From Brachypterus glaber (lineage: Eukaryota; Arthropoda; Insecta; Coleoptera; Kateretidae): a stretch of 64,000 nucleotides of DNA. The stretch's first letter is position 1; each line of letters opens with the position of its first letter. The stretch covers positions 99,362,893 to 99,426,892 of the forward strand of contig OY294044.1 of the NCBI GenBank assembly GCA_958510825.1, given 5' to 3'. The position numbers and the translations under genes are program-made. This document shows positions 22,238 to 32,940 of this stretch, one piece after another. The notes beneath the pieces are model-generated. The model was not told where the DNA came from. It worked only from the letters and a program-made list of their open reading frames with translations, and searched no databases.

Positions 22238-24492
22238 ACTCCGCGCATTATCTATCTGAGTTGATTCTCGTCTGTTTTTTGTTTTATTGTTGGTAGAATA
22301 AATTTAATCCCCTATGTAAGGTTGCTAACTTGTATTTTAAATTCTTTGTCAATCAAAACATTATTTGACTTTGATTTAAATCATTATTTTGACATTAAAA
22401 CAACATAATAATTTTTGAAGAGCAGGAAGATAATGGTAAAAAGAACAAGAAAGGTCCTGAAAAAGGAAACTAAAGGATCAATTTACAAATGTATTACTAA
22501 AATAAAGCAATATAATGCAGTGCTCAATAAAAGTTTCATAGTAAACGATGTAGGAGAGATTTTTTCGGTAAGTTTGTATAATACTGTTCCATAATTTTAT
22601 TTAAAAGATATTATTTTAGGTATCACCAGCTCACACACACCAGACAGTTTATTTACTGCCAATAACTTCAGAGTATTAAAAAGTTTTCTAGAACCTAAAA
22701 TTTTACTTTATTATAACATACATAATATGAATAAAATCACTTACTTGGACATTTATTTTAAATTTTTTTTCGGTTTTTAGTAGTGTTGCCGCCTAAAGCG
22801 ATAGTTATCGCCAATAAATACCTCTCGTATCGCAACTACGATGCGATAGTTCAAAAATTATCGTCTCGCACAAACGATAACGAGAGGCCTCTCGTTATCG
22901 CCTACCTCTCGCCTACCTCTCGCGATAACGATACTTATCGTTCCAGCGTAAAAGTTGAATATTTCAGCCATCTAATATTAGTTAAAGAAATTTGACACAA
23001 ACGTCATTATTTAATTTTTGAATTTAATAATGCAAATATATTCTTTAATATGCATTATGCATCATACATTAGCACATAATAAAAGGCTTTTATGTTTTAA
23101 AATCGTATCCATGGCAGGAAGCTCTTCAACATTGTCCTATTTTTATAGCAGATACAAAAACATGAACTCCTGGCAGATGCACTAAGTACCTAACTAGGAC
23201 TATAGTAAGTACGGTAGTATTTGACTAATACGAGGGGTAATTTAAAAGAAGGCTAAAATTTTAGATCTGGTGTTCTTAGGATTTGAGTGCTAAACATCAA
23301 TTTTAACAGTGTTTATATATTTTGCTTTCCCATTTTTACTTTTACTACTAAAATAATATAAAATTAAATCTGCATCCCAAATTTTAAATCTCTAGCTCAA
23401 AGCTTTCTTAAGTCTTAAGACAGACCGACAAACATATTTTTTTGATTATTTTGATTTTTCTCGACCTTTCAGGAAAACATAAGATGATTTAGGCAAAAAA
23501 AATGTTTAACTTGTTTTCTATGACAATAATTTTTTTATGAGAAAGTAAACATGGGAAAGCAAAATATTTAAACAATGTTAAAATTGATTTTTAGCACTCA
23601 AATCCTACAAACACCAGATCTGGAATTTTTGACTTCTTTTAAATTACCCCTCGTATTAGTCAAATACTACCGTACTTACTATAGTCCTAGTCAGGTACTT
23701 AGTGCATCTGCCAGGAGTTTATATTTTTGTATCTGCTATAAAAATAGGACAATGTTGAAGAGGTTCCTGCCTTGGATACGATTTTAAAAGATAAAAGCCT
23801 TATATAATGTGCTAATGTATGATGCATAATGCCTATTAAAGAATATATTTGCATTTTAAAAATCATTAAATTCAAAAATTAAATAATGACGTTTGTGTCA
23901 AATATTTTTATCTGATTTTAGGTGGCTTCAACATTTGACTGTCTCTGACTGTACGATAGTTATCGCTCTCGCGTCGGTCTCGTTACGGGCGAGAGGCCTC
24001 TCGTTATCGTTACAACGATACGATATTTTTTCATCTCTCGGTATCGTTCTGTCCAACGATAACGAGACGATAGCGAGACGATAGGCCTTAGGCGGCAACA
24101 CTAGTTTTTAGTAACATTTAAAATTTGAAAGTTATCCCATTTTAAGTTTACAGATAGATCAGCAGGTTTGGATTTATAATATTATATTTTTATGTAAAAA
24201 TTTCCTAAAATGTAAATGTTTATTTTAATACCATATTATGATATGAATAAAAAAGCTTACTTTAATTCATGATCTTGCGTTTGTTATAATTTTAAACAGA
24301 CTTCCTCGTTTTAAATCTCTCATTTCTCATCATAATTATTTAAAAGACGTAACATGGCAGATAATTTAATCTAAATGTCAAAAATTGTCAAAAGCACAAT
24401 AGACAATAAAAATATCACTAACAGTCATTTTTAAACCACTAATCTTAGCTGCCTTGATCCAATTTGTTACTCAGATAGATAATGCGCCGAGT
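22238..24492. mobile_element. TIR element (ACTCCGCGCATTATC family), copy A, hosting a hAT-like insertion
   Basis: ACTCCGCGCATTATCTATCT at 22238 pairs with AGATAGATAATGCGCCGAGT ending at 24492. The interior outside the hAT-like insertion has no coding capacity. A second member of the family (24599-25166) lies 107 bp downstream; the facing sequences pair, so 24180-24900 also behaves as a long hairpin. Equivalent in copy B at 27514-29768. Confidence 0.7.
22781..24103. mobile_element. hAT-like foldback element with 8-bp target duplication, copy A
   Basis: The ends are TAGTGTTGCCGCCTA and its exact inverse TAGGCGGCAACACTA, flanked on both sides by the 8-bp direct repeat GTTTTTAG (22773-22780 and 24104-24111). 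An 8-bp duplication with a TAGTGTTGCC-type end fits the hAT superfamily. The arms (about 550 bp each) are complementary nearly throughout; the outer 170 bp are packed with CGATAACGAGAGG words in both orientations, including a 26-bp perfect palindrome at 22875-22900. Such subterminal arrays are where hAT transposases bind. The loop (23320-23560) is a dispersed repeat bounded by CTTTCCCAT and ATGGGAAAG. The 70-residue ORFs on the arms are not genes. Confidence 0.85.
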
Positions 24493-24598
24493 TTAGAGAT
24501 CTGTAATGCGATTTGCCGACGTGAAAAAACACATGACCTGCACTGAGAACTCGTTATCGTTGTAATTACTAAACGTTTTTTGCTGGGGTTCCAAATAT

Positions 24599-25166
24599 AC
24601 TCGGCGCATTATCTATCTTAGTAACAAATTGGATCAAGGAAGCTATGATTAGTGGTTTAAAAATGACTTTTAGTAATATTTTTGTAGCCCATTGTGCTTT
24701 TGATAATTTTTAACATTTAGGTTAAATTGACTGTCATTTTACGTCTTACAAATAATAACAAAATCTGTTTAAAAGGTAAAACTTTGTTCAAAATTATAAT
24801 AAAAGTAAGTTTTTATTCATAAAGTGCTATTATAAACTTAAATTTACCTGAATAAAATTACGGACCAGTATTATTTTAACCAAAAAATTCTCTGTTTACT
24901 TCAAAAATTTATATATATATTTATATTACTTCATTTAAACAAAATGTTTATAGATTGATGATTTAGTTTTCTTTTTATGCACTTTTCTTGTTATTTCTTC
25001 TTGCTAAAGCAAATTATTTGGATTTTTTTATAAATGTCAAAATAATGTCTTGATTGACAATAAATTTTAAACAAGATGAAAACCTTACATAAGGAACTAA
25101 ATATATTCTGCCAACCAAATAACAAGAAACAAATGACCATCAACTCAGATAGATAATGCGCGGAGT
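24599..25166. mobile_element. Second TIR element of the ACTCCGCGCATTATC family, copy A
   Basis: Starts ACTCGGCGCATTATC and ends GATAATGCGCGGAGT, 568 bp, non-coding. The 106 bp between this and the first element (24493-24598) is half of the 14951-15165 MITE family. Equivalent in copy B at 29875-30442. Confidence 0.65.
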
Positions 25167-25370
25167 TTAGGCAAAAACGTTCAGTATAAATTTTTCTTTA
25201 AAATTTCGGTAAAAAGAATATTAAAATTAACAAGAATGCTGACCAGCAGTAGAAGATGCAGCAAAACTGTCGAATCATACCAAGATAAAGCCATTGCAGA
25301 AAGATTTTTTCGAAAATTTACCTATATTGATATTATTTAAATTTTACCCTATAATATTATTTCGACTATT

Positions 25371-25480
25371 TTGTTCTCAAAATTAATGGAGAGCCACAGC
25401 ACAAGCCAGAAGCTTATGGGGCTCTCCATGACTCTGTATAAAATACTAAAATAAATAAATAAATAAATAAATAAATATAG
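25371..25480 (+). mobile_element. LINE 3' tail with (TAAA)n, copy A
   Basis: A 'ctcaaaattaatggag...agcacaag' passage containing a GGAGAGCC/GGCTCTCC hairpin ends in (AAAT)n at 25450-25478. The same tail lies inverted in DCTN1 intron 4 (54250-54365), so this is a recurring LINE 3' UTR. No coding part remains. Copy B equivalent 30647-30756. Confidence 0.55.
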
Positions 25481-25635
25481 GGGGATGTGGGAGCCTTCCC
25501 CCACCTACCTTGAAATTCGAAAAAGTTGGAAATTTCATGGGTATACAAATGTGGAAAAATTTGGAAAAATTGCGTTACGTAATAAAGTCGCTAAGTCGGT
25601 CAGAAGCTATTATAGCTATATTATAATTATAATAA

Positions 25636-25822
25636 TTCGTGTAAAGATGCAAGTCGCTTGCACTACGATATTTCAAGAACGCTTTGGCATAGAGGCTTGA
25701 AATTAAAAAAAAATCCACTACTTAGAAAATCTTTGTTTCAAACTGCAAGTGTCTGAGTCAAAGCGTTTTTGAAATATTGTAGTGTAGAGTTGTTTTGCAA
25801 GCGACTTGCATCTTTACACGAA
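25636..25822. mobile_element. MITE, TIR TTCGTGTAAAGATGCAAG, copy A
   Basis: TTCGTGTAAAGATGCAAGTC is mirrored exactly at 25803-25822, with complementary inner blocks (CAAGAACGCTTTG/CAAAGCGTTTTTG). 187 bp, non-coding. Copy B equivalent 30912-31098. Confidence 0.8.
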
Positions 25823-25828
25823 CTATAG

Positions 25829-26079
25829 CGAGGGGTTTATTTATTGCACAATCCTTGTACACTCCAACAATCTTCTACAATCTTTGAGAATTCCTTCTTC
25901 CACAATCATCTACAATCATCCAAAATCATCTACAATCCACAATCATTTGAAATCTTCCCACAATCTTAAACAATCTTCATTAAAATATTGTACAATCTTT
26001 CATAATCTTTTTGATAATCCTCCACAATCCTTTAATTCCAACAATCCTTGTACATTTTTTTCAATAAATAAACCCCTCG
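25829..26079. mobile_element. TIR element filled with ACAATC minisatellite, copy A
   Basis: The ends CGAGGGGTTTATTTATTG and exact inverse are flanked by AACTATA on both sides (imperfect eighth base), suggesting a 7-8-bp target duplication. The interior is about 20 degenerate copies of a 9-12-bp unit centred on ACAATC, with ACAATCCTTGTACA at both interior edges. Copy B equivalent 31105-31355. The 116-residue ORF across it is repeat translation, not a gene. Confidence 0.75.
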
Positions 26080-26559
26080 AACTATATGTTCTAAATAAAA
26101 ACGTGACTTTTATGGCCTGCGTACATTGTTTAGTGAAATGTACTTGGAAAACTTAAGTGATTACACCAAGTGCACAATATATTATTCTAACTACTTTCCT
26201 TTTTAGAAAATAGCTTAAACTGGGCCCACTTATGTACAGGGACGGATTTTTTTTAATAGTTTTAATAATAATAATCAATTTTGCGACCTTGAAATCGATC
26301 CGGCAGTTTCATAAAAAAATTCAAAATTTTGAAGATTAGGTTCACAAAAGTCGAATTTAAATCCAAATTTTTGAACATATATTTATTACTTAATGTCAAA
26401 CCTTTTACCCCTCTCGCTTAATAGTGCATTCCTTTAACTTTTTTGTTGTTTTTGGATCGTTTTTTTTTAATGTTATAGATATTTGTATAATTAATCTACA
26501 AGAAGCCAAAATCAAATCAGATTTGATTACCTTACACTTCAGTCCAGTAGAAACAGATT

Positions 26560-26730
26560 AAACTAACATGGTATCGCTTTCTATAATAAATTACCGGATC
26601 ATTTTAAAATTTTACACTAAAACGCTTTAAAAACGAAGTTAAAAGTTACTTGCTCGAAAGACATTTAGGCAGCACAGATGACTCTCTGGAAAAGGTGAAC
26701 ATGGGTGTACACTACTAATTTTTAACACAT
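26560..26730 (+). pseudogene. LINE ORF2 C-terminal scrap, copy A
   Basis: One frame reads YNKLPDHFKIL and a shifted one RFKNEVKSYLLERHL, resembling the extreme C-terminus of jockey-like ORF2 proteins (compare YNLPSEIR...FKRSVKLYLLSK at 13830-13910). This copy lacks the eight bases AGTCCAAA present at 31899-31907 in copy B, and neither copy is in frame. Confidence 0.5.
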
Positions 26731-26869
26731 TTTTAACATGTATTTATTTTGTTATTATGCTATTCACAGCGCAAGCGCTAGAATAGTATTATACGGTAGT
26801 TTCGAATTTTCCAAAATCGCCAAAAAACGTCCTAGAAAAAAAATCTTGGATACAAATGTGTTTCATGAA

Positions 26870-26995
26870 AAAAATAGTAAATGTTAAAAATATCTGTCTG
26901 TCTGTCTATCTGTCTGTCTCCCTGTCCGTCCGATGTCACGTTTTTTGTAGACACATTAACTCAAGAGCCAATAATCCAGTCGACTTTAAATTTTC
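26870..26995. repeat. (GTCT)n-bearing dispersed repeat cut by the duplication breakpoint
   Basis: TCTGTCTGTCTGTCTATCTG begins near 26891 and is followed by the 'gatgtcacg...acacattaactcaaga' passage. In copy B (from 32175) the same repeat continues past 32280, showing that copy A is truncated at 26995. Confidence 0.75.
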
Positions 26996-27006
26996 GTTTG
27001 GACTTT
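26996..27006. other. 11-bp filler at the tandem-duplication junction
   Basis: GTTTGGACTTT lies between the end of copy A and the start of copy B. With its flanking bases (26995-27008) it is the exact inverse of the 14-mer AAAAAGTCCAAACG at 31895-31908 in copy B. It resembles a templated insertion at a break-repair junction. Confidence 0.8.
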
Positions 27007-30000
27007 TTGCATTTTATAAAAAAAAATATTTTAAGGTATTTTTTGGTAAATAATAAATTAATAAAAATAATTATAAATAGTAATATATAGATTTAATTAT
27101 TAATTAGTTTTAAGTATGAAATCTTGTTGTAAAAGAGAAATACTGGTAAACAAAATACTACAGCGATTTTCACTAGAATTTCTACAGTAGAAAATTCCCA
27201 TAGCTATAATATGATTTGACAGGAATAAACCCGTGGCCAGAAATATTGTTAAATGATTGGTTGATAAAACCGTTAAAAAATAATCAAAATAATATTTTTT
27301 TGAGCTCAAGCACGCACTGTTTCAATGAGGTGAAGTGAGTGAGCTAAGTGGCCCATGCAGGGGTAAGGGGCTGTCCATATATTACGTAACGCGCCTAGGG
27401 CGTTAGGGGGTCGCAGAAAAGGTGACAGTTTGTGACAGGGGGAGTGGGGGAGGGGGTCTAGGAAAATGAACGTTGATTTGAGCGAATGTTCACCAGAAAT
27501 TAATGAAATATATACTCCGCGCATTATCTATCTGAGTTGATTCTCGTCTGTTTTTTGTTTTATTGTTGGTAGAATAAATTTAATCCCCTATGTAAGGTTG
27601 CTAACTTGTATTTTAAATTCTTTGTCAATCAAAACATTATTTGACTTTGATTTAAATCATTATTTTGACATTAAAACAACATAATAATTTTTGAAGAGCA
27701 GGAAGATAATGGTAAAAAGAACAAGAAAGGTCCTGAAAAAGGAAACTAAAGGATCAATTTACAAATGTATTACTAAAATAAAGCAATATAATGCAGTGCT
27801 CAATAAAAGTTTCATAGTAAACGATGTAGGAGAGATTTTTTCGGTAAGTTTGTATAATACTGTTCCATAATTTTATTTAAAAGATATTATTTTAGGTATC
27901 ACCAGCTCACACACACCAGACAGTTTATTTACTGCCAATAACTTCAGAGTATTAAAAAGTTTTCTAGAACCTAAAATTTTACTTTATTATAACATACATA
28001 ATATGAATAAAATCACTTACTTGGACATTTATTTTAAATTTTTTTTCGGTTTTTAGTAGTGTTGCCGCCTAAAGCGATAGTTATCGCCAATAAATACCTC
28101 TCGTATCGCAACTACGATGCGATAGTTCAAAAATTATCGTCTCGCACAAACGATAACGAGAGGCCTCTCGTTATCGCCTACCTCTCGCCTACCTCTCGCG
28201 ATAACGATACTTATCGTTCCAGCGTAAAAGTTGAATATTTCAGCCATCTAATATTAGTTAAAGAAATTTGACACAAACGTCATTATTTAATTTTTGAATT
28301 TAATAATGCAAATATATTCTTTAATATGCATTATGCATCATACATTAGCACATAATAAAAGGCTTTTATGTTTTAAAATCGTATCCATGGCAGGAAGCTC
28401 TTCAACATTGTCCTATTTTTATAGCAGATACAAAAACATGAACTCCTGGCAGATGCACTAAGTACCTAACTAGGACTATAGTAAGTACGGTAGTATTTGA
28501 CTAATACGAGGGGTAATTTAAAAGAAGGCTAAAATTTTAGATCTGGTGTTCTTAGGATTTGAGTGCTAAACATCAATTTTAACAGTGTTTATATATTTTG
28601 CTTTCCCATTTTTACTTTTACTACTAAAATAATATAAAATTAAATCTGCATCCCAAATTTTAAATCTCTAGCTCAAAGCTTTCTTAAGTCTTAAGACAGA
28701 CCGACAAACATATTTTTTTGATTATTTTGATTTTTCTCGACCTTTCAGGAAAACATAAGATGATTTAGGCAAAAAAAATGTTTAACTTGTTTTCTATGAC
28801 AATAATTTTTTTATGAGAAAGTAAACATGGGAAAGCAAAATATTTAAACAATGTTAAAATTGATTTTTAGCACTCAAATCCTACAAACACCAGATCTGGA
28901 ATTTTTGACTTCTTTTAAATTACCCCTCGTATTAGTCAAATACTACCGTACTTACTATAGTCCTAGTCAGGTACTTAGTGCATCTGCCAGGAGTTTATAT
29001 TTTTGTATCTGCTATAAAAATAGGACAATGTTGAAGAGGTTCCTGCCTTGGATACGATTTTAAAAGATAAAAGCCTTATATAATGTGCTAATGTATGATG
29101 CATAATGCCTATTAAAGAATATATTTGCATTTTAAAAATCATTAAATTCAAAAATTAAATAATGACGTTTGTGTCAAATATTTTTATCTGATTTTAGGTG
29201 GCTTCAACATTTGACTGTCTCTGACTGTACGATAGTTATCGCTCTCGCGTCGGTCTCGTTACGGGCGAGAGGCCTCTCGTTATCGTTACAACGATACGAT
29301 ATTTTTTCATCTCTCGGTATCGTTCTGTCCAACGATAACGAGACGATAGCGAGACGATAGGCCTTAGGCGGCAACACTAGTTTTTAGTAACATTTAAAAT
29401 TTGAAAGTTATCCCATTTTAAGTTTACAGATAGATCAGCAGGTTTGGATTTATAATATTATATTTTTATGTAAAAATTTCCTAAAATGTAAATGTTTATT
29501 TTAATACCATATTATGATATGAATAAAAAAGCTTACTTTAATTCATGATCTTGCGTTTGTTATAATTTTAAACAGACTTCCTCGTTTTAAATCTCTCATT
29601 TCTCATCATAATTATTTAAAAGACGTAACATGGCAGATAATTTAATCTAAATGTCAAAAATTGTCAAAAGCACAATAGACAATAAAAATATCACTAACAG
29701 TCATTTTTAAACCACTAATCTTAGCTGCCTTGATCCAATTTGTTACTCAGATAGATAATGCGCCGAGTTTAGAGATCTGTAATGCGATTTGCCGACGTGA
29801 AAAAACACATGACCTGCACTGAGAACTCGTTATCGTTGTAATTACTAAACGTTTTTTGCTGGGGTTCCAAATATACTCGGCGCATTATCTATCTTAGTAA
29901 CAAATTGGATCAAGGAAGCTATGATTAGTGGTTTAAAAATGACTTTTAGTAATATTTTTGTAGCCCATTGTGCTTTTGATAATTTTTAACATTTAGGTTA

Positions 30001-32279
30001 AATTGACTGTCATTTTACGTCTTACAAATAATAACAAAATCTGTTTAAAAGGTAAAACTTTGTTCAAAATTATAATAAAAGTAAGTTTTTATTCATAAAG
30101 TGCTATTATAAACTTAAATTTACCTGAATAAAATTACGGACCAGTATTATTTTAACCAAAAAATTCTCTGTTTACTTCAAAAATTTATATATATATTTAT
30201 ATTACTTCATTTAAACAAAATGTTTATAGATTGATGATTTAGTTTTCTTTTTATGCACTTTTCTTGTTATTTCTTCTTGCTAAAGCAAATTATTTGGATT
30301 TTTTTATAAATGTCAAAATAATGTCTTGATTGACAATAAATTTTAAACAAGATGAAAACCTTACATAAGGAACTAAATATATTCTGCCAACCAAATAACA
30401 AGAAACAAATGACCATCAACTCAGATAGATAATGCGCGGAGTTTAGGCAAAAACGTTCAGTATAAATTTTTCTTTAAAATTTCGGTAAAAAGAATATTAA
30501 AATTAACAAGAATGCTGACCAGCAGTAGAAGATGCAGCAAAACTGTCGAATCATACCAAGATAAAGCCATTGCAGAAAGATTTTTTCGAAAATTTACCTA
30601 TATTGATATTATTTAAATTTTACCCTATAATATTATTTCGACTATTTTGTTCTCAAAATTAATGGAGAGCCACAGCACAAGCCAGAAGCTTATGGGGCTC
30701 TCCATGACTCTGTATAAAATACTAAAATAAATAAATAAATAAATAAATAAATATAGGGGGATGTGGGAGCCTTCCCCCACCTACCTTGAAATTCGAAAAA
30801 GTTGGAAATTTCATGGGTATACAAATGTGGAAAAATTTGGAAAAATTGCGTTACGTAATAAAGTCGCTAAGTCGGTCAGAAGCTATTATAGCTATATTAT
30901 AATTATAATAATTCGTGTAAAGATGCAAGTCGCTTGCACTACGATATTTCAAGAACGCTTTGGCATAGAGGCTTGAAATTAAAAAAAAATCCACTACTTA
31001 GAAAATCTTTGTTTCAAACTGCAAGTGTCTGAGTCAAAGCGTTTTTGAAATATTGTAGTGTAGAGTTGTTTTGCAAGCGACTTGCATCTTTACACGAACT
31101 ATAGCGAGGGGTTTATTTATTGCACAATCCTTGTACACTCCAACAATCTTCTACAATCTTTGAGAATTCCTTCTTCCACAATCATCTACAATCATCCAAA
31201 ATCATCTACAATCCACAATCATTTGAAATCTTCCCACAATCTTAAACAATCTTCATTAAAATATTGTACAATCTTTCATAATCTTTTTGATAATCCTCCA
31301 CAATCCTTTAATTCCAACAATCCTTGTACATTTTTTTCAATAAATAAACCCCTCGAACTATATGTTCTAAATAAAAACGTGACTTTTATGGCCTGCGTAC
31401 ATTGTTTAGTGAAATGTACTTGGAAAACTTAAGTGATTACACCAAGTGCACAATATATTATTCTAACTACTTTCCTTTTTAGAAAATAGCTTAAACTGGG
31501 CCCACTTATGTACAGGGACGGATTTTTTTTAATAGTTTTAATAATAATAATCAATTTTGCGACCTTGAAATCGATCCGGCAGTTTCATAAAAAAATTCAA
31601 AATTTTGAAGATTAGGTTCACAAAAGTCGAATTTAAATCCAAATTTTTGAACATATATTTATTACTTAATGTCAAACCTTTTACCCCTCTCGCTTAATAG
31701 TGCATTCCTTTAACTTTTTTGTTGTTTTTGGATCGTTTTTTTTTAATGTTATAGATATTTGTATAATTAATCTACAAGAAGCCAAAATCAAATCAGATTT
31801 GATTACCTTACACTTCAGTCCAGTAGAAACAGATTAAACTAACATGGTATCGCTTTCTATAATAAATTACCGGATCATTTTAAAATTTTACACTAAAAAG
31901 TCCAAACGCTTTAAAAACGAAGTTAAAAGTTACTTGCTCGAAAGACATTTAGGCAGCACAGATGACTCTCTGGAAAAGGTGAACATGGGTGTACACTACT
32001 AATTTTTAACACATTTTTAACATGTATTTATTTTGTTATTATGCTATTCACAGCGCAAGCGCTAGAATAGTATTATACGGTAGTTTCGAATTTTCCAAAA
32101 TCGCCAAAAAACGTCCTAGAAAAAAAATCTTGGATACAAATGTGTTTCATGAAAAAAATAGTAAATGTTAAAAATATCTGTCTGTCTGTCTATCTGTCTG
32201 TCTCCCTGTCCGTCCGATGTCACGTTTTTTGTAGACACATTAACTCAAGAGCCAATAATCCAGTCGACTTTAAATTTTC
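27007..32279. repeat. Tandem duplication, copy B (5273 bp)
   Basis: Contents correspond to copy A item by item: TIR element 27514-29768, hAT-like foldback 28057-29379, second TIR element 29875-30442, LINE tail 30647-30756, MITE 30912-31098, ACAATC element 31105-31355, LINE scrap 31836-32015. The only difference I found by eye is the eight added bases near 31899. After 32279 the sequence continues into the rest of the dispersed repeat, so copy B has the intact right flank and copy A the intact left flank. Confidence 0.95.
28057..29379. mobile_element. hAT-like foldback element with 8-bp target duplication, copy B
   Basis: Identical in the positions checked to 22781-24103, including both GTTTTTAG target duplications (28049-28056 and 29380-29387). 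It was therefore present before the duplication. Confidence 0.85.
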
Positions 32280-32940
32280 CGGAAAAATCAAGTTCTATAA
32301 GGGGAAGATTCTTATTGTTTTTAAAAGTAGCCCTCCCAAAAACAAAAAAGTTATGGGAGGTAAAACTTTTAAAATATGGAAAAAAGCTGAAAGAAAACTC
32401 CGATTAACGTAACTTTTCCAGGAAAACTTACTTTTATTATAAGGATCAATTCTACCAATTTTAAAAGTAATCCTCCCAAAAACAAAAAAGTTATGGGGGT
32501 TGAACTTTTTTTTAAATAAAAAAACTATCATTTTAATTTTTTTTTTTTTAAATTTTAATTTTTCACTAAAATAAAATAAAAAAAATTGATTTTTTATAAT
32601 CAATTGATGTATTTTCTTTGGAAATTTGTAGTTTATCGGACTTTTTCTTTTATTTTTATAAATAAATTAAATATAAATTATTTATAAATGTGTGCTCCTA
32701 TAACTTTTTTATTTTTTGATGATTTTTTTAAACAATTCCTATGGTCTTATTAAACTTTCCTAACAAAATCATATCGATCTGTTCTAGAGTTATTGTGCTC
32801 ACAAAAAAATGTAAGCAGGTACAGACGAAAAAAAAAGTTGTTCCCAATTTGATGAAAGGCATGGGTATATAAAAAAAATGACCAAGGCAAATTTGAAAAT
32901 TTTAAAACCATCGTATAATACGAAGTCCAAATGAGGTCAA
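32280..32940. repeat. Continuation of the dispersed repeat, then unassigned AT-rich sequence
   Basis: 'aatcaagttctataaggggaagattc...ctcccaaaaacaaaaaagttatggg' occurs twice in tandem (32285-32360 and 32440-32500) and again at 50801-50880, and inverted at 39100-39330. The flank CACAGCGCAAGCGCTAG at 32050 has an inverted partner at 39496. No gene. Confidence 0.5.

Larger units (their letters stand above)
21731..26995. repeat. Tandem duplication, copy A (5265 bp)
   Basis: From 21731 to 26995 every base I compared matches 27007-32279 at an offset of 5276, until an 8-base difference near 26622 raises the offset to 5284. The copies are separated by 11 bases (26996-27006). Both contain the same nested elements. 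The left breakpoint is inside a Tc1-like element, the right inside a dispersed (GTCT)n repeat. The near-complete identity implies a very recent event or an assembly duplication. No real gene is visible inside; the ORFs are on repeat arms. Confidence 0.95.

Noticed and set aside
22783..22995. 70-residue ORFs on the hAT-like arms (also 23575, 23893 and duplicates)
   Set aside because: They lie on complementary arms of a foldback element and have no transposase motif.
25806..26156. 116-residue ORF rich in Asn/Ser/His
   Set aside because: Translation of the ACAATC minisatellite within a TIR element; identical in the duplicate copy because the DNA is identical, not because of selection.
32295..32603. 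102-residue minus-strand ORF
   Set aside because: Lys/Phe homopolymer translation of a repeat shared with 39100-39330 and 50800-50900.
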